This document shows, piece by piece, positions 50,281 to 59,308 of a stretch of 64,000 nucleotides of DNA (within the stretch, counting starts at the first letter, position 1; each line of letters begins with the position of its first letter). The DNA is from Komagataella phaffii GS115 (lineage: Eukaryota; Ascomycota; Pichiomycetes; Pichiales; Pichiaceae), in assembly GCF_000027005.1 (NCBI RefSeq), contig NC_012966.1, positions 1,550,001 to 1,614,000 of the forward strand, read 5' to 3'. Both the position numbers and the translations under genes were made by a program. The notes below the pieces were generated by a model that had not been told where the DNA came from, made no database searches, and saw only the letters and a list, made by a program, of their open reading frames with translations.

Positions 50281-51645
50281 ATGGCCTCTTCAATCCATTT
50301 TTTAGATATTAAGGGCAAACCCTTGCTCACCAAAGACTACAAGGGGGACATACCTGTAACTGCACTGGAACGGTTCCCTCTTTTAGTACTTCAAGGCTCT
50401 TCGGATGAGTATAACACTAAACCTGTTTTCCAGGATAGAGGTGTCAGTTATGCCTACTTGATCCACAATGATTTGTACGTATTGGCACTTGCTCGGGGCA
50501 ATGTCAATATATATTCGATAATGGTTTTTTTGAGGCGTCTAATAGAGGTTCTTGAAAGTTACGTCAAGCGGTTGGTCGAGGAGAGTATACGAGACAATTT
50601 CAGCATTATTTACGAGTTGCTGGACGAGATGGTTGACTTTGGAACGCCACAAATTTCTGATGTTCAAATGCTCAAACAGTATATCAAAGTGAAACATTTC
50701 AAGCTGGAGGAATTGATCAACCCTATCAAGGCACTAGACAACGATCAAAAAGTCAAAGTCCCCATGGCCCTGACCAACAGTATCAGCTGGAGAAGTGAAG
50801 GAATTTCCTATAAAAAAAATGAGGCATTCCTGGATGTGGTAGAAGCCATCAATATGACACTGACGACCACTGGTCAAGTGATTACCAGCGAGATATTGGG
50901 AAAGATCAAGATACGGTCACAATTATCTGGAATGCCTGACCTGAGATTAGGCATCAACGAAAAGTTTTTGAATGCTGGGTTAGACCGTCTTAATGGCGGT
51001 CCTGACAACGTAACTAATGACTTTGGGTTGGAGGATATAAAATTTCATCAATGTGTCCGGTTAGCAAAATTTGAAAATGATAAGATTATAACGTTTATTC
51101 CACCTGATGGGGAGTTTGAGCTCATGACCTACCGCATTCTGTCTCCTCCCAATCTTGTACCACTAATACTTGTGGATTATAAGCTACAGAATCATTCGAA
51201 CACAAGACTGGAATTGTTCGTGCGTCTGAAAACTAACTTCAAACGTCGCCTCACATGCACTAATTTGGAATTGCTAATTCCTTGTCCCGATGACATTGAT
51301 TCCCCCTCATTTCAAACCTCGGCCACTACTTCAAAGTGTAAGATCAAATATGTGCCTGAAAAGTCTGCTATTCTCTGGCGATTTAAATCTATTCCAGGGG
51401 GTAAAGATTATTCGATGATAGCTGAGTTAAACCTTCCTTCAGTCAAGCTTCAGGAGAATGTTGACCAGCTTAAGAAAATTACAAAAAAACCTATAAAAGT
51501 CAACTTTCAGATTCCCTATTTTACAACATCAGGGCTTCAGGTCCGCTATCTTCGTATCAATGAGCCGAAACTTCAATATAAGTCGTACCCCTGGGTACGT
51601 TACGTAACACAGAGTGGTGATGACTACATAATCAGGATGAAGTAA
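50281..51645 (+). CDS. APM1: Clathrin adaptor AP-1 medium chain
   Basis: This 454-residue mu1 subunit of the AP-1 complex sorts cargo between the trans-Golgi network and endosomes. The N-terminal longin-like domain (1-140) starts SSIHFLDIKGKPLLTKDYKGDI and includes GVSYAYLIHNDLYVLALARGNVN. The mu homology domain follows, with WRSEGISYKKNEAFLDVVEAINMTL, GMPDLRLGIN, FHQCVRLAKFENDKIITFIPPDGEFELMTYR and the terminal PWVRYVTQSGDDYIIRMK, which is diagnostic for AP-1/AP-2 mu. Length is near S. cerevisiae Apm1 (475). Its basic linker and YxxPhi cargo-binding positions appear intact. Convergent with ABF2 across 160 bases. Confidence 0.95.
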   Translation: MASSIHFLDIKGKPLLTKDYKGDIPVTALERFPLLVLQGSSDEYNTKPVFQDRGVSYAYLIHNDLYVLALARGNVNIYSIMVFLRRLIEVLESYVKRLVEESIRDNFSIIYELLDEMVDFGTPQISDVQMLKQYIKVKHFKLEELINPIKALDNDQKVKVPMALTNSISWRSEGISYKKNEAFLDVVEAINMTLTTTGQVITSEILGKIKIRSQLSGMPDLRLGINEKFLNAGLDRLNGGPDNVTNDFGLEDIKFHQCVRLAKFENDKIITFIPPDGEFELMTYRILSPPNLVPLILVDYKLQNHSNTRLELFVRLKTNFKRRLTCTNLELLIPCPDDIDSPSFQTSATTSKCKIKYVPEKSAILWRFKSIPGGKDYSMIAELNLPSVKLQENVDQLKKITKKPIKVNFQIPYFTTSGLQVRYLRINEPKLQYKSYPWVRYVTQSGDDYIIRMK

Positions 51646-51805
51646 CTCAATTGCAAGAAAAACACGATTAACGTTTTCAGTTTTCCCTTTGAAGAAACAA
51701 CTGTGTCAAAATTTGTCGTAGGCAATAAGATATCTGGAAAGAAGAAGAGTTTATTGCGGTGATACCGTCTTCTATTTATCAGCTAAGATTACACAAATGA
51801 ATCAT

Positions 51806-52357
51806 TCAACGAGAGTTCTTCCATCTGCGAGCGAGCTCTTTGATTGCGTCAGTGGCACTGCCTGTCTGTAGATAAGCATCTTCAAAGCCTTCTTTGACAA
51901 ACTGGGCATACTTGGAAGCGGGTCTTTTGGGATATTTTTTGTAAAATGCCTCTTTGGCTGTTTCATACTCTTTTAAATTGGCGTCATACTGGGCTTTGTA
52001 CTTACTCTTGGTAGCATCATCGATTGATCGCCATTCCTCGGAGAACTTTTTGCTGAGGCCAACAAGATCAAGCTTTTCACTAGAATTACTCTTGGCAGCA
52101 GCAAATCGGTCTTTCAAAAATAGGGCGTAACTAGTAACTGGAAGTTTGGGTTTTTCCAATCTCTTTTGTTGAAGCAAGCTAAGGGGTTTCTCTTTCGTTT
52201 GTTTTGTTTTCTTTGCGGACGCCGATGCCTTAGCTGATTGTGCAATTCCCTTCTTTCCTGAAGCAACGGCATATATGGGAGAAAGTGTCGTGAATAGCCG
52301 GGTACGTGAAATACTGCCAACGAACGTTGTTCTGGATAATTGAGTGATTGCTTGCAT
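51806..52357 (-). CDS. ABF2: Mitochondrial HMG-box protein Abf2
   Basis: This 183-residue protein, the same length as S. cerevisiae Abf2, packages mitochondrial DNA into nucleoids. It has an N-terminal presequence (MQAITQLSRTTFVGSISRTRLF), a basic Lys/Ala-rich linker and two HMG boxes: about 70-135 (LPVTSYALFLKDRFAAAK then FSEEWRSIDDATKSKYKAQYD) and 143-183 (KRPASKYAQFVKEGFEDAYLQ then IKELARRWKNSR). The second is short and lacks the last helix. The ATG at 52357 is the first in frame. It faces the orphan gene at 52531. Confidence 0.85.
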   Translation of the reverse strand: MQAITQLSRTTFVGSISRTRLFTTLSPIYAVASGKKGIAQSAKASASAKKTKQTKEKPLSLLQQKRLEKPKLPVTSYALFLKDRFAAAKSNSSEKLDLVGLSKKFSEEWRSIDDATKSKYKAQYDANLKEYETAKEAFYKKYPKRPASKYAQFVKEGFEDAYLQTGSATDAIKELARRWKNSR

Positions 52358-52530
52358 TGTTTATACTGAGAGAAATGGCAAGCTGGTTCAAAAAAACAAC
52401 AAAAGATAACTATCGCGAACCAGGTTAATGGTGGAGAGCAGAAGGATCAACCAGCCACTTCTAGTTCGAGCAGAAAATATAACCTCAAGTGTCCCAAGCA
52501 AGTGCTGGTATTCTTATCTACCGGAGCCGC

Positions 52531-53178
52531 ATGAATGTTATGGAACAGGAAACTTTCAACAAAATCCAAACAGTTTATCTGAGCCATAAGAAAGGGTATA
52601 CCCCAGAATTGAAAGCGAAGTTTCAAGAATTAAAAAACCCAAAGAATTTAGCTGCATGCACGTCGCTTTCAAATTTGGTACACCATATTCAATTGCATCA
52701 AGATACGATAGTCAAGGTGGTTGATTTGGTACTAGAAAATAGACCCATACCTGAGTTTTTTGACTTGTGTAGTAGCAAAGTAAATGCTGAGCGCTTTCTT
52801 CGGAAGAACATCCTGCTAAATGGCGTAAAACGAGACCGTTTGCGGAAGCTCTTAAAGAAGCAAAAAGAGTTTGAAAAACTGTGCTACCGGGATAGAACTC
52901 TCTACCATTCTGACTTAAGGACGAAGTTGGAGAGCGATGAAAAGCAAATCTACTTCAAGCTACGTAAATTTGATATTGAAATCCACAAGAGACAGTGTAA
53001 GTTTTCGCAAGAAATTGAAGTTGAGTTATCACGATTACAAGTACCCTTTTTCGTTGAACAGAATGACACTTCACAGGAAGATTCAACTTCTGGAAAGAGC
53101 TATATTCTTGACCTCATAGTAGACCACATAGAGGGAGAGGGGATAAGCTCAAGTGACACGAGCCAAAACACTACTTAG
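52531..53178 (+). CDS. Unrecognised small helical protein, 215 residues
   Basis: I do not recognise this protein. It starts MNVMEQETFNKIQTVYLSHKKGYTPELKAKFQEL and is strongly helical. A basic stretch (LRKLLKKQKEFEKL, about 110-125) and a Lys/Glu-rich segment (LESDEKQIYFKLRKFDIEIHKRQ) suggest a short coiled coil. It ends in an acidic Ser-rich tail. There is no membrane span or metal motif. The chosen ATG at 52531 is the first in a frame open to a GTG at 52489. A second ATG lies three codons on. Such proteins are common among fast-evolving kinetochore and spindle components or small RNA-processing factors, but nothing in the sequence decides. Confidence 0.65.
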   Translation: MNVMEQETFNKIQTVYLSHKKGYTPELKAKFQELKNPKNLAACTSLSNLVHHIQLHQDTIVKVVDLVLENRPIPEFFDLCSSKVNAERFLRKNILLNGVKRDRLRKLLKKQKEFEKLCYRDRTLYHSDLRTKLESDEKQIYFKLRKFDIEIHKRQCKFSQEIEVELSRLQVPFFVEQNDTSQEDSTSGKSYILDLIVDHIEGEGISSSDTSQNTT

Positions 53179-54038
53179 GCGGTAATAACACAAAATGGTC
53201 TGGAAGTAGAGACCACGAGATAACAAATTTCCACGATTTAGTCGATGTATGTGTTGCTGGAAACATTGAATTAGTGACGCTAACAATCTCAATGCACTTT
53301 TTACACAGATAAATTATTCGGTTTAATATACGATGAGTAAAGTGCCTTCTCGTTGCATTCATTACTCAAAGAGACAAAGATGTGCGCACAATATCGTAGT
53401 CATTGCGAATGATATCATTTCTTATCCTTATTCTCAACACCGTCATCGTAAGAAGTGAAATCATGTAACTTACAAACGACAACAAAAGAGCTTCATTTTC
53501 ATCGTGTACCAGCCAATGCTATTGGGTAAGAAATTCACTAAATCCTCTTTGTTCTTAGAGACAACCAACCTGCTTTCAGGCAAAAGAGACAATTGTCAAG
53601 TGTGCAACTGTTGAAAGACAATAAGGTTCACCGTGGTTTTTTTTCTAATATGCCCCTCTAGCTGAAGATTTAACCGAGAGGAATTTCTCCTACATGGAAC
53701 TAAGCGCAGCGTCAAATGAGATAGAGATGGCATAGTTGAGGCATGACCTTTCTCAAAATCATGAAGTCAGAATTGAGTTGGGATGGTCAGCTTCTGCTAA
53801 GACCATGCAAAGCTGTCATCACCTAAATCTCCATGTTGTTCAAGCTAGAGGTATAGATCATTGAAGATGTTGTATTGGGTTGATTAAGTAAGCGTTAGTT
53901 TTTTGACACACGCAAGCTTACCAGCCGGGTAATCCGGCACAAGTTTTCAAAAAAAAAAAAAATTAGAACATCGTTGGACAGATATAAGGTCAACACGAGT
54001 AAACACGAGTTAACATCAGTCAGCACGACCAGGGAAAG
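53179..54038. other. Intergenic region before the C2H2 gene
   Basis: These 860 bases carry no supportable frame. A 14-base poly(dA) tract (53949-53962), a GATATAAGG TATA-like element (53980-53988) and a direct repeat AACACGAGT (53992-54000 and 54002-54010) lie just upstream of the gene start at 54039. The rest shows nothing I can name. Confidence 0.5.
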
Positions 54039-54935
54039 ATGGCGTCATTCCAACAGAAAACAGACCCAGTCAATATAGGTAATAGCTCCAGCTCCGGCCC
54101 CAACATACACCGTCGATCCTCAGTATCTACTGCCCCATATTCTATCCCTGCAAAGACGAGCCATAATTCGGAAACATATCAACGAAAAGGGGGACCTGTT
54201 CATACTCACCACCATCATCACCATCACTCTCATGGAAACTCTCAAGGACAGCATTTACACAGCAACAACAGTAACAACAGTAGCGGCCAACTTTCGTCTT
54301 CGGTTCCGTTACTCTCCCGAGAGTTTGTCGTGCGTAGAATATCCGAAGGTGAAACAGGGCGACTTAAGGAAGAGCTAAAGTGTGAAGCCTGCGGAAAGGG
54401 TTATAAGCACATTTCCTCTCTAGCTAAACACTTGTGGGAGCATACTCCTGAGTGGAATGTCACCAAGAAATTGCTAATTTCCAAACATCAGCAAGTACAA
54501 CTATTAGAGGCTGCCAGTATTCTGTGCAGTATGACAGACAAAGAAGAAAAAGAAAAGGAAAAAGAAAAAGAAAGGGAACGAGAATTACCTGGATTCAAAG
54601 CCAGCTACTTGGAATCTGGGTTTCCATCTATCACTTCACCGCCCTCATCTCTGCCATCATCCGTTCCCAGCAAACTGCGTACAAACTCCATTTCACAGTA
54701 CCCACCTTCAAGTTCAGCCTATAAAGAAAATATGCCCAAGCCAGTGACTCAAGGAGGTTACCTAGATACAAATAGACAAAAAATCAAAGAGGAAAAGGTG
54801 AACGAAGAGGACCCTATATCTAACCGCGCCGATGATTTACACACCGGTACTCCTCGGTTTGTATCTAAGGATCCATCTTCGTCGCCGGTCGATGAAAATG
54901 ATAACGATGATAGTATCTTTGGAGCAATGGAGTGA
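54039..54935 (+). CDS. Single C2H2 zinc-finger protein with a polyhistidine tract
   Basis: This 298-residue protein has one C2H2 finger at about 114-134 (CEACGKGYKHISSLAKHLWEH; C-x2-C-x12-H-x3-H) and an adjoining helical block, WNVTKKLLISKHQQVQLLEAASILCSM, which I recall as conserved in similar fungal proteins, though no function is known to me. The N-terminal 100 residues are disordered with a run of eight His (about 56-63, HHHHHHHSHG) and Asn/Ser repeats. A charged Glu/Lys tract (about 165-180) and an acidic tail follow. The finger and nuclear-type composition suggest DNA binding, but one finger alone gives weak specificity. A TATA-like element and the poly(dA) tract lie upstream. Confidence 0.75.
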   Translation: MASFQQKTDPVNIGNSSSSGPNIHRRSSVSTAPYSIPAKTSHNSETYQRKGGPVHTHHHHHHHSHGNSQGQHLHSNNSNNSSGQLSSSVPLLSREFVVRRISEGETGRLKEELKCEACGKGYKHISSLAKHLWEHTPEWNVTKKLLISKHQQVQLLEAASILCSMTDKEEKEKEKEKERERELPGFKASYLESGFPSITSPPSSLPSSVPSKLRTNSISQYPPSSSAYKENMPKPVTQGGYLDTNRQKIKEEKVNEEDPISNRADDLHTGTPRFVSKDPSSSPVDENDNDDSIFGAME

Positions 54936-55215
54936 GATTGGATGATGCATGAGACCGAATATAATCTAAATTCTCAGTTTAAACAACGGATATAACATTT
55001 CAGATTATGTTACAGGAAAAAGTCTTCTCCATTAACGAATAAAAGGATTTGTATATATTCCATAGATTAATCCTAGTTATCATCATATATTCATCATACT
55101 AGATATCTTTGGAAAGAAATCAGAGATCCTTCGCGAAGCTTTTGTTTGAATATTACTCACGTATAAAGCTCAGAAATACAAATAAACAAACTTCCCCCCT
55201 CAAGTCGCGTCTCCA

Positions 55216-56124
55216 ATGGTCATTCCTGAAAGCAGATCCGAGCTTTTGAGTTGGCTCAATGCTACTTTAGATCTTAATTACACCAAAATCGAACAATGTG
55301 GCACGGGAGCGGCGTATTGCCAGGTTATTGATTCTATCTACCATGATCTTCCAATGGCTAAAGTCAACTTTCAAGGAAGTTCAGAATATGATTACATGAA
55401 GAATTATAAGATTCTACAGGCCGGTTTCACTCGGCACAAAATAACACGTAACATTCCTGTCGACCGTTTGGTCAAATGTCGATTTCAGGACAATTTGGAA
55501 TTCTTGCAGTGGATCAAGAAATACTGGATGGAGAACAAAGATGAAACCGAATATGATCCAATTGCTGGTCGCTCCTCTAGTATGAATAGAGGACTATCAA
55601 CGGCCACCCCCACTACGAAAACGGTCGGTAGAACCTCTGTTTCGACGACCAAGAAGATTGAACCACGAAATGCATTACCCTCAACAGACCCTAATAGAAA
55701 GAAATCCTCAAATTTACATAACCCAAGATTAAGAGGAACTAATTCAAGTTCAACATCCGGTATCAATAAAGAAGTGTATGACCTTAAGTCTCAAGTCGCC
55801 TCACTATCAGAGGAGCTAGAGGAATATCAGATAGTCAATGAAGGATTAGAATCTGAGCGAAATTTTTACTTCAACAAGCTCAGAGAAATAGAGATCCTTG
55901 CCCAATCTTCGATGGATATACTGAATTCCAAGGGCACCTCTGGGACAGACAATATCGATGTCACATCTCTGTTGAAACAAGTCCAGGAGATATTGTATAG
56001 CACCGAGGAAGGCTTCAAAATTCCAGACGATAATGATGAAAATGATGAAAATATACAGCCATCAACCGTTTTGGAAACGCCCAGAAAGGAAGATATATCT
56101 ATGTTGGATGAGGAAACGTTCTAA
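55216..56124 (+). CDS. BIM1: EB1-family microtubule plus-end protein Bim1
   Basis: This 302-residue protein has an N-terminal calponin-homology domain (about 1-118: SRSELLSWLNATLDLNYTKIEQCGTGAAYCQVIDSIY, then YMKNYKILQAGF and DRLVKCRFQDNLEFLQWIKKYW). A Ser/Thr/Pro-rich basic linker (120-185) follows, then the EB1 coiled coil and dimerisation motif (about 187-255, LKSQVASLSEELEEYQIVNEGLESERNFYFNKLREIEIL). Bim1 tracks plus ends and recruits Kar9 and others in spindle positioning. It ends in an acidic EEETF rather than the EEY/F motif of animal EB1. Length is near S. cerevisiae Bim1 (344). The ATG at 55216 is the first in frame. Confidence 0.95.
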   Translation: MVIPESRSELLSWLNATLDLNYTKIEQCGTGAAYCQVIDSIYHDLPMAKVNFQGSSEYDYMKNYKILQAGFTRHKITRNIPVDRLVKCRFQDNLEFLQWIKKYWMENKDETEYDPIAGRSSSMNRGLSTATPTTKTVGRTSVSTTKKIEPRNALPSTDPNRKKSSNLHNPRLRGTNSSSTSGINKEVYDLKSQVASLSEELEEYQIVNEGLESERNFYFNKLREIEILAQSSMDILNSKGTSGTDNIDVTSLLKQVQEILYSTEEGFKIPDDNDENDENIQPSTVLETPRKEDISMLDEETF

Positions 56125-56411
56125 TAATGAAGCATGTGGCGAGAGATAGTGAAAAACTTTGTAGAGCAGGCGTTTGAATTTCACCGTGCGCACTATGTTT
56201 ATTGCTTATAGGACACTCTTCAGTGTAAAGGTCATGAATTACGTTAACCGTAGCAAAGTAGCCCCAATGAAGGATGAAAATATATGTAAGTAAAATTATG
56301 CAACGCTAGTTGTGAATCCTTCTAATCGAGGCCTTCCCCTAGAGAGAAAAAAATTGCCCATCTCACCCTCGCTTCCCAAAATCGTTGATTCTTCTTTCCA
56401 GTGGCAAGGTA

Positions 56412-58662
56412 ATGTTCAAGTCCAAACTCCGTTTTGTTTCGTTTGGTCCACCGATCAGACACCTGGCTAGGTCAGGCTTACCTTCATTGAAACTTATGAA
56501 CAGCCCAAGTTCAAATTTTCATTTGAGGATTTTGCTTCGACCATTCTCTGTTCAGAGACTTGCACAATTTCAATCCTCAAAGTTGACTTTACAAGATCAG
56601 GAATCTAACAACAAACATAAGAAGGATGACAAAAATAAGAAGGATGGTGGCAAGTCAAATTTCAGTTTTACTGAATATGTGAAGACTAAAGAATTTAGAA
56701 ATACAATGATTTTGTCCTTTTTGTTGACTTTAACAATGAGTTTGATGAGTCCCACAGACACCTCTAATCAGCTCACTTTTCAAGACTTCAAAACCAAGTA
56801 CTTGGAGAAAGGATTAGTAAAGAAGCTGTATGTGATAAATCGTAATTTTGTCGAAGCCGAGCTAGTCACCTCCGGCAGTGCTCACTCTATCGGTATGAAC
56901 TCAAACACTTTGAATGTTTTTGGCAAACAAGTTGTAGGCTTTTCTATTGGATCTGTTGAGTACTTTGAGGAGCAGTTAGAAACAATCCAGGACAAATTGA
57001 ATATTCCATTGGATGAGAGAATCCCAGTACAGTATATTGAAAGGACCGGAATTCTAAGTTATATTCTTCCTTTCGTACCAACTGCCCTTCTTCTGGGGGG
57101 TCTATACTGGCTAACTTTCAAAATGAAAGCCGGAAAGGGTGGTCCTGGTGGCCCAGGTGGAGGCATTTTCAATGTAGGAAAATCTAAGGCTAAGCTTTTT
57201 AATCAAGAGAAAGACATCAAAGTGAAATTTAAAGACGTGGCGGGTTGCGATGAAGCTAAAGAAGAAATTATGGAATTCGTTCAGTTCCTGAAGAATCCTA
57301 AGAAATATGAGAAACTAGGAGCAAAAATTCCAAGAGGTGCAATTCTTTCTGGTCCTCCAGGTACTGGTAAGACATTGCTAGCGAAGGCAACTGCTGGCGA
57401 AGCTGGAGTTCCATTTTTGTCTGTTTCGGGTTCTGAGTTTGTGGAAATGTTTGTGGGTGTTGGAGCTTCCCGAGTTCGTGATTTATTTCAGCAAGCTAGA
57501 AAGATGGCGCCATCTATCATATTCGTTGATGAAATTGATGCGATCGGTCGAGAACGTAGTAAGAGTGGTTCCATGGGAGGTAACGATGAAAAAGAGGCAA
57601 CTTTAAATCAGCTACTAGTCGAGATGGATGGTTTTGATAGTTCTGACCATGTTGTTGTCTTGGCTGGTACAAACAGAGCTGATGTTTTGGATAAAGCTCT
57701 GTTGAGACCCGGTCGTTTTGATAGGCATATCAGCATTGATAGACCTGATATTGAAGGAAGGAAAGATATTTATAAAGTCCACTTGCGCCATATTAAGCTG
57801 GCAGAAGCTTTAACTGATGAGTTTGCCGGTAAACTAGCTGCTTTGACCCCTGGGTTTGCTGGTGCTGATATCGCCAACTGTTGTAATGAAGCAGCATTAA
57901 TCGCTGCCCGAACAGATTCTGACTCCGTGGCATTCAAACATTTCGAAATGGCGATTGAAAGAGTTATTGCTGGTTTGGAAAGAAAGTCCCGAATTCTTTC
58001 CCCTGAAGAAAAGAAGACTGTGGCTTACCATGAAGCCGGGCATGCCATCTGCGGATGGTACTTGGAACACGCAGACCCGTTGCTGAAAGTCTCTATTATT
58101 CCTAGAGGTCAGGGTGCTTTGGGATATGCCCAATATCTTCCACCAGATCAATTTTTGATCACAGAGATACAACTATTGCACCGGATGATCATGGCTCTGG
58201 GAGGAAGGGTATCGGAAGAATTACATTTTCCGTCTGTGACAACTGGAGGCTCAGATGACTTTAGCAAGGTAACAAATATGGCTACTCAAATGATCAAGAG
58301 GCTGGGTATGTCTAAGAAGTTGGGAACTATCACTTTCGAGTCGAATAATAATTCAAATGGATTTCAAGTACACAAACCCTTCAGTGAATATACAGCTGAG
58401 CAAATTGATGACGAGCTTCGATCCATGATCAACTATGCTCATGAAAGATGTAAAAAGTTGCTAACTGAGAAGCTACACGAGGTTGATCTGGTTGCAAAGG
58501 AGCTTTTGCAAAAAGAGGTGATAACAAGGCACGACAGTGATTAGACTGTTGGGTAAGCGGCCATTCGAAGAAAAGAATGAGGCTTTCAAAAAATACATTG
58601 ATGTTGAGCTTGGGCCAAAGAGTGCACCTCCCCCTCCTCCAGAGGAGACTTCTGCAGTCTAA
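56412..58662 (+). CDS. YTA10: m-AAA protease subunit (Yta10/Afg3-like), C-terminus frameshifted
   Basis: Mitochondrial inner-membrane ATP-dependent metalloprotease. A presequence is followed by two membrane spans (about 100-115 and 223-240). The AAA domain has Walker A GPPGTGKT (314-321), Walker [12 protein letters not shown] and the second region of homology. The zinc site is HEAGH (540-544). The open frame from the ATG at 56412 stops at 58544 after VITRHDSD. In the next frame the sequence continues as [19 protein letters not shown] and ends EETSAV at 58662, the normal C-terminus of Yta10-type proteins. One extra base, probably the A at 58536, separates them, and 2251 bases is one more than 750 codons. 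Without the extra base the protein is 749 residues (S. cerevisiae Yta10 has 761). An upstream TTG at 56385 is not used as start. Confidence 0.9.
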
Positions 58663-58773
58663 AGTACTCATTTTTACGTGTAAATAGTAGATAGTAAAAG
58701 ACAAAGTATTTCAAAGCAAATATTGAATGAAGACTTACAAACTCTTGGACTTAGGCCAAAAATCAAAAAAAAA

Positions 58774-58845
58774 AGCTCGCACCCAGGTTCGAACTGGGGA
58801 CCAACAGATTTGCAATCTGGCGCGCTACCACTGTGCCATACGAGC
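58774..58845 (-). tRNA. tRNA-Cys (GCA anticodon)
   Basis: A 72-base cloverleaf is read on the minus strand. The acceptor stem GCTCGTA pairs with TGCGAGC (one T-G pair) with discriminator T. The D arm holds GGCACAGTGGTAGCGC. The anticodon loop TTGCAAA between CCAGA and TCTGT gives GCA. The T arm is CCCAG-TTCGAAC-CTGGG. There is no intron. The sequence agrees with yeast tRNA-Cys(GCA). On the 3' side a run of T on the minus strand (A at 58765-58774 on the plus strand) is a proper RNA polymerase III terminator. Confidence 0.95.
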
Positions 58846-59308
58846 AACCGTTAAGTTCGTAGCCTGTAGAACTATCTTGTAGTACTATTAGCTCCAACTT
58901 TACTTTGAGAAGTACCATTTTGATATGGTGACTGGCTGTAAAAGTTCAGGTAGAAGTAATGTCATATCATTAAGGAACTATCCAAAAGACATAGTAACTG
59001 AACTTTTGAGATTCAAAACCTAGTTAATTTGAGACAAACCCAGAATTTCGTGCTAGATAAAATCAGTGTAGTCCATTTTGTCCCATTGTGACTTTCAAGG
59101 ATATGCTCGGAATCTTCCACAACTGACTAGCCTCAATTATCCAAAAATTTTAAATCTAAGAAAGTTACACAATTGTTGGCTCCCTAAATGGCACTGTTAC
59201 CTGCTGAAACCAAAGATTCCAGTAAGGGCTAGTCATACTATTTCCCCCATCATCATTAAGTCACCTTGTTCTTCATCAAACCTCATCCGGCCCAATTCTG
59301 TAGTCATG
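58846..59308. other. Intergenic region between tRNA-Cys and the zinc-cluster gene
   Basis: No protein-like frame, repeat or LTR was recognised in these 463 bases. They follow the tRNA's upstream side and end at the stop codon of the Zn2Cys6 gene. Confidence 0.5.
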
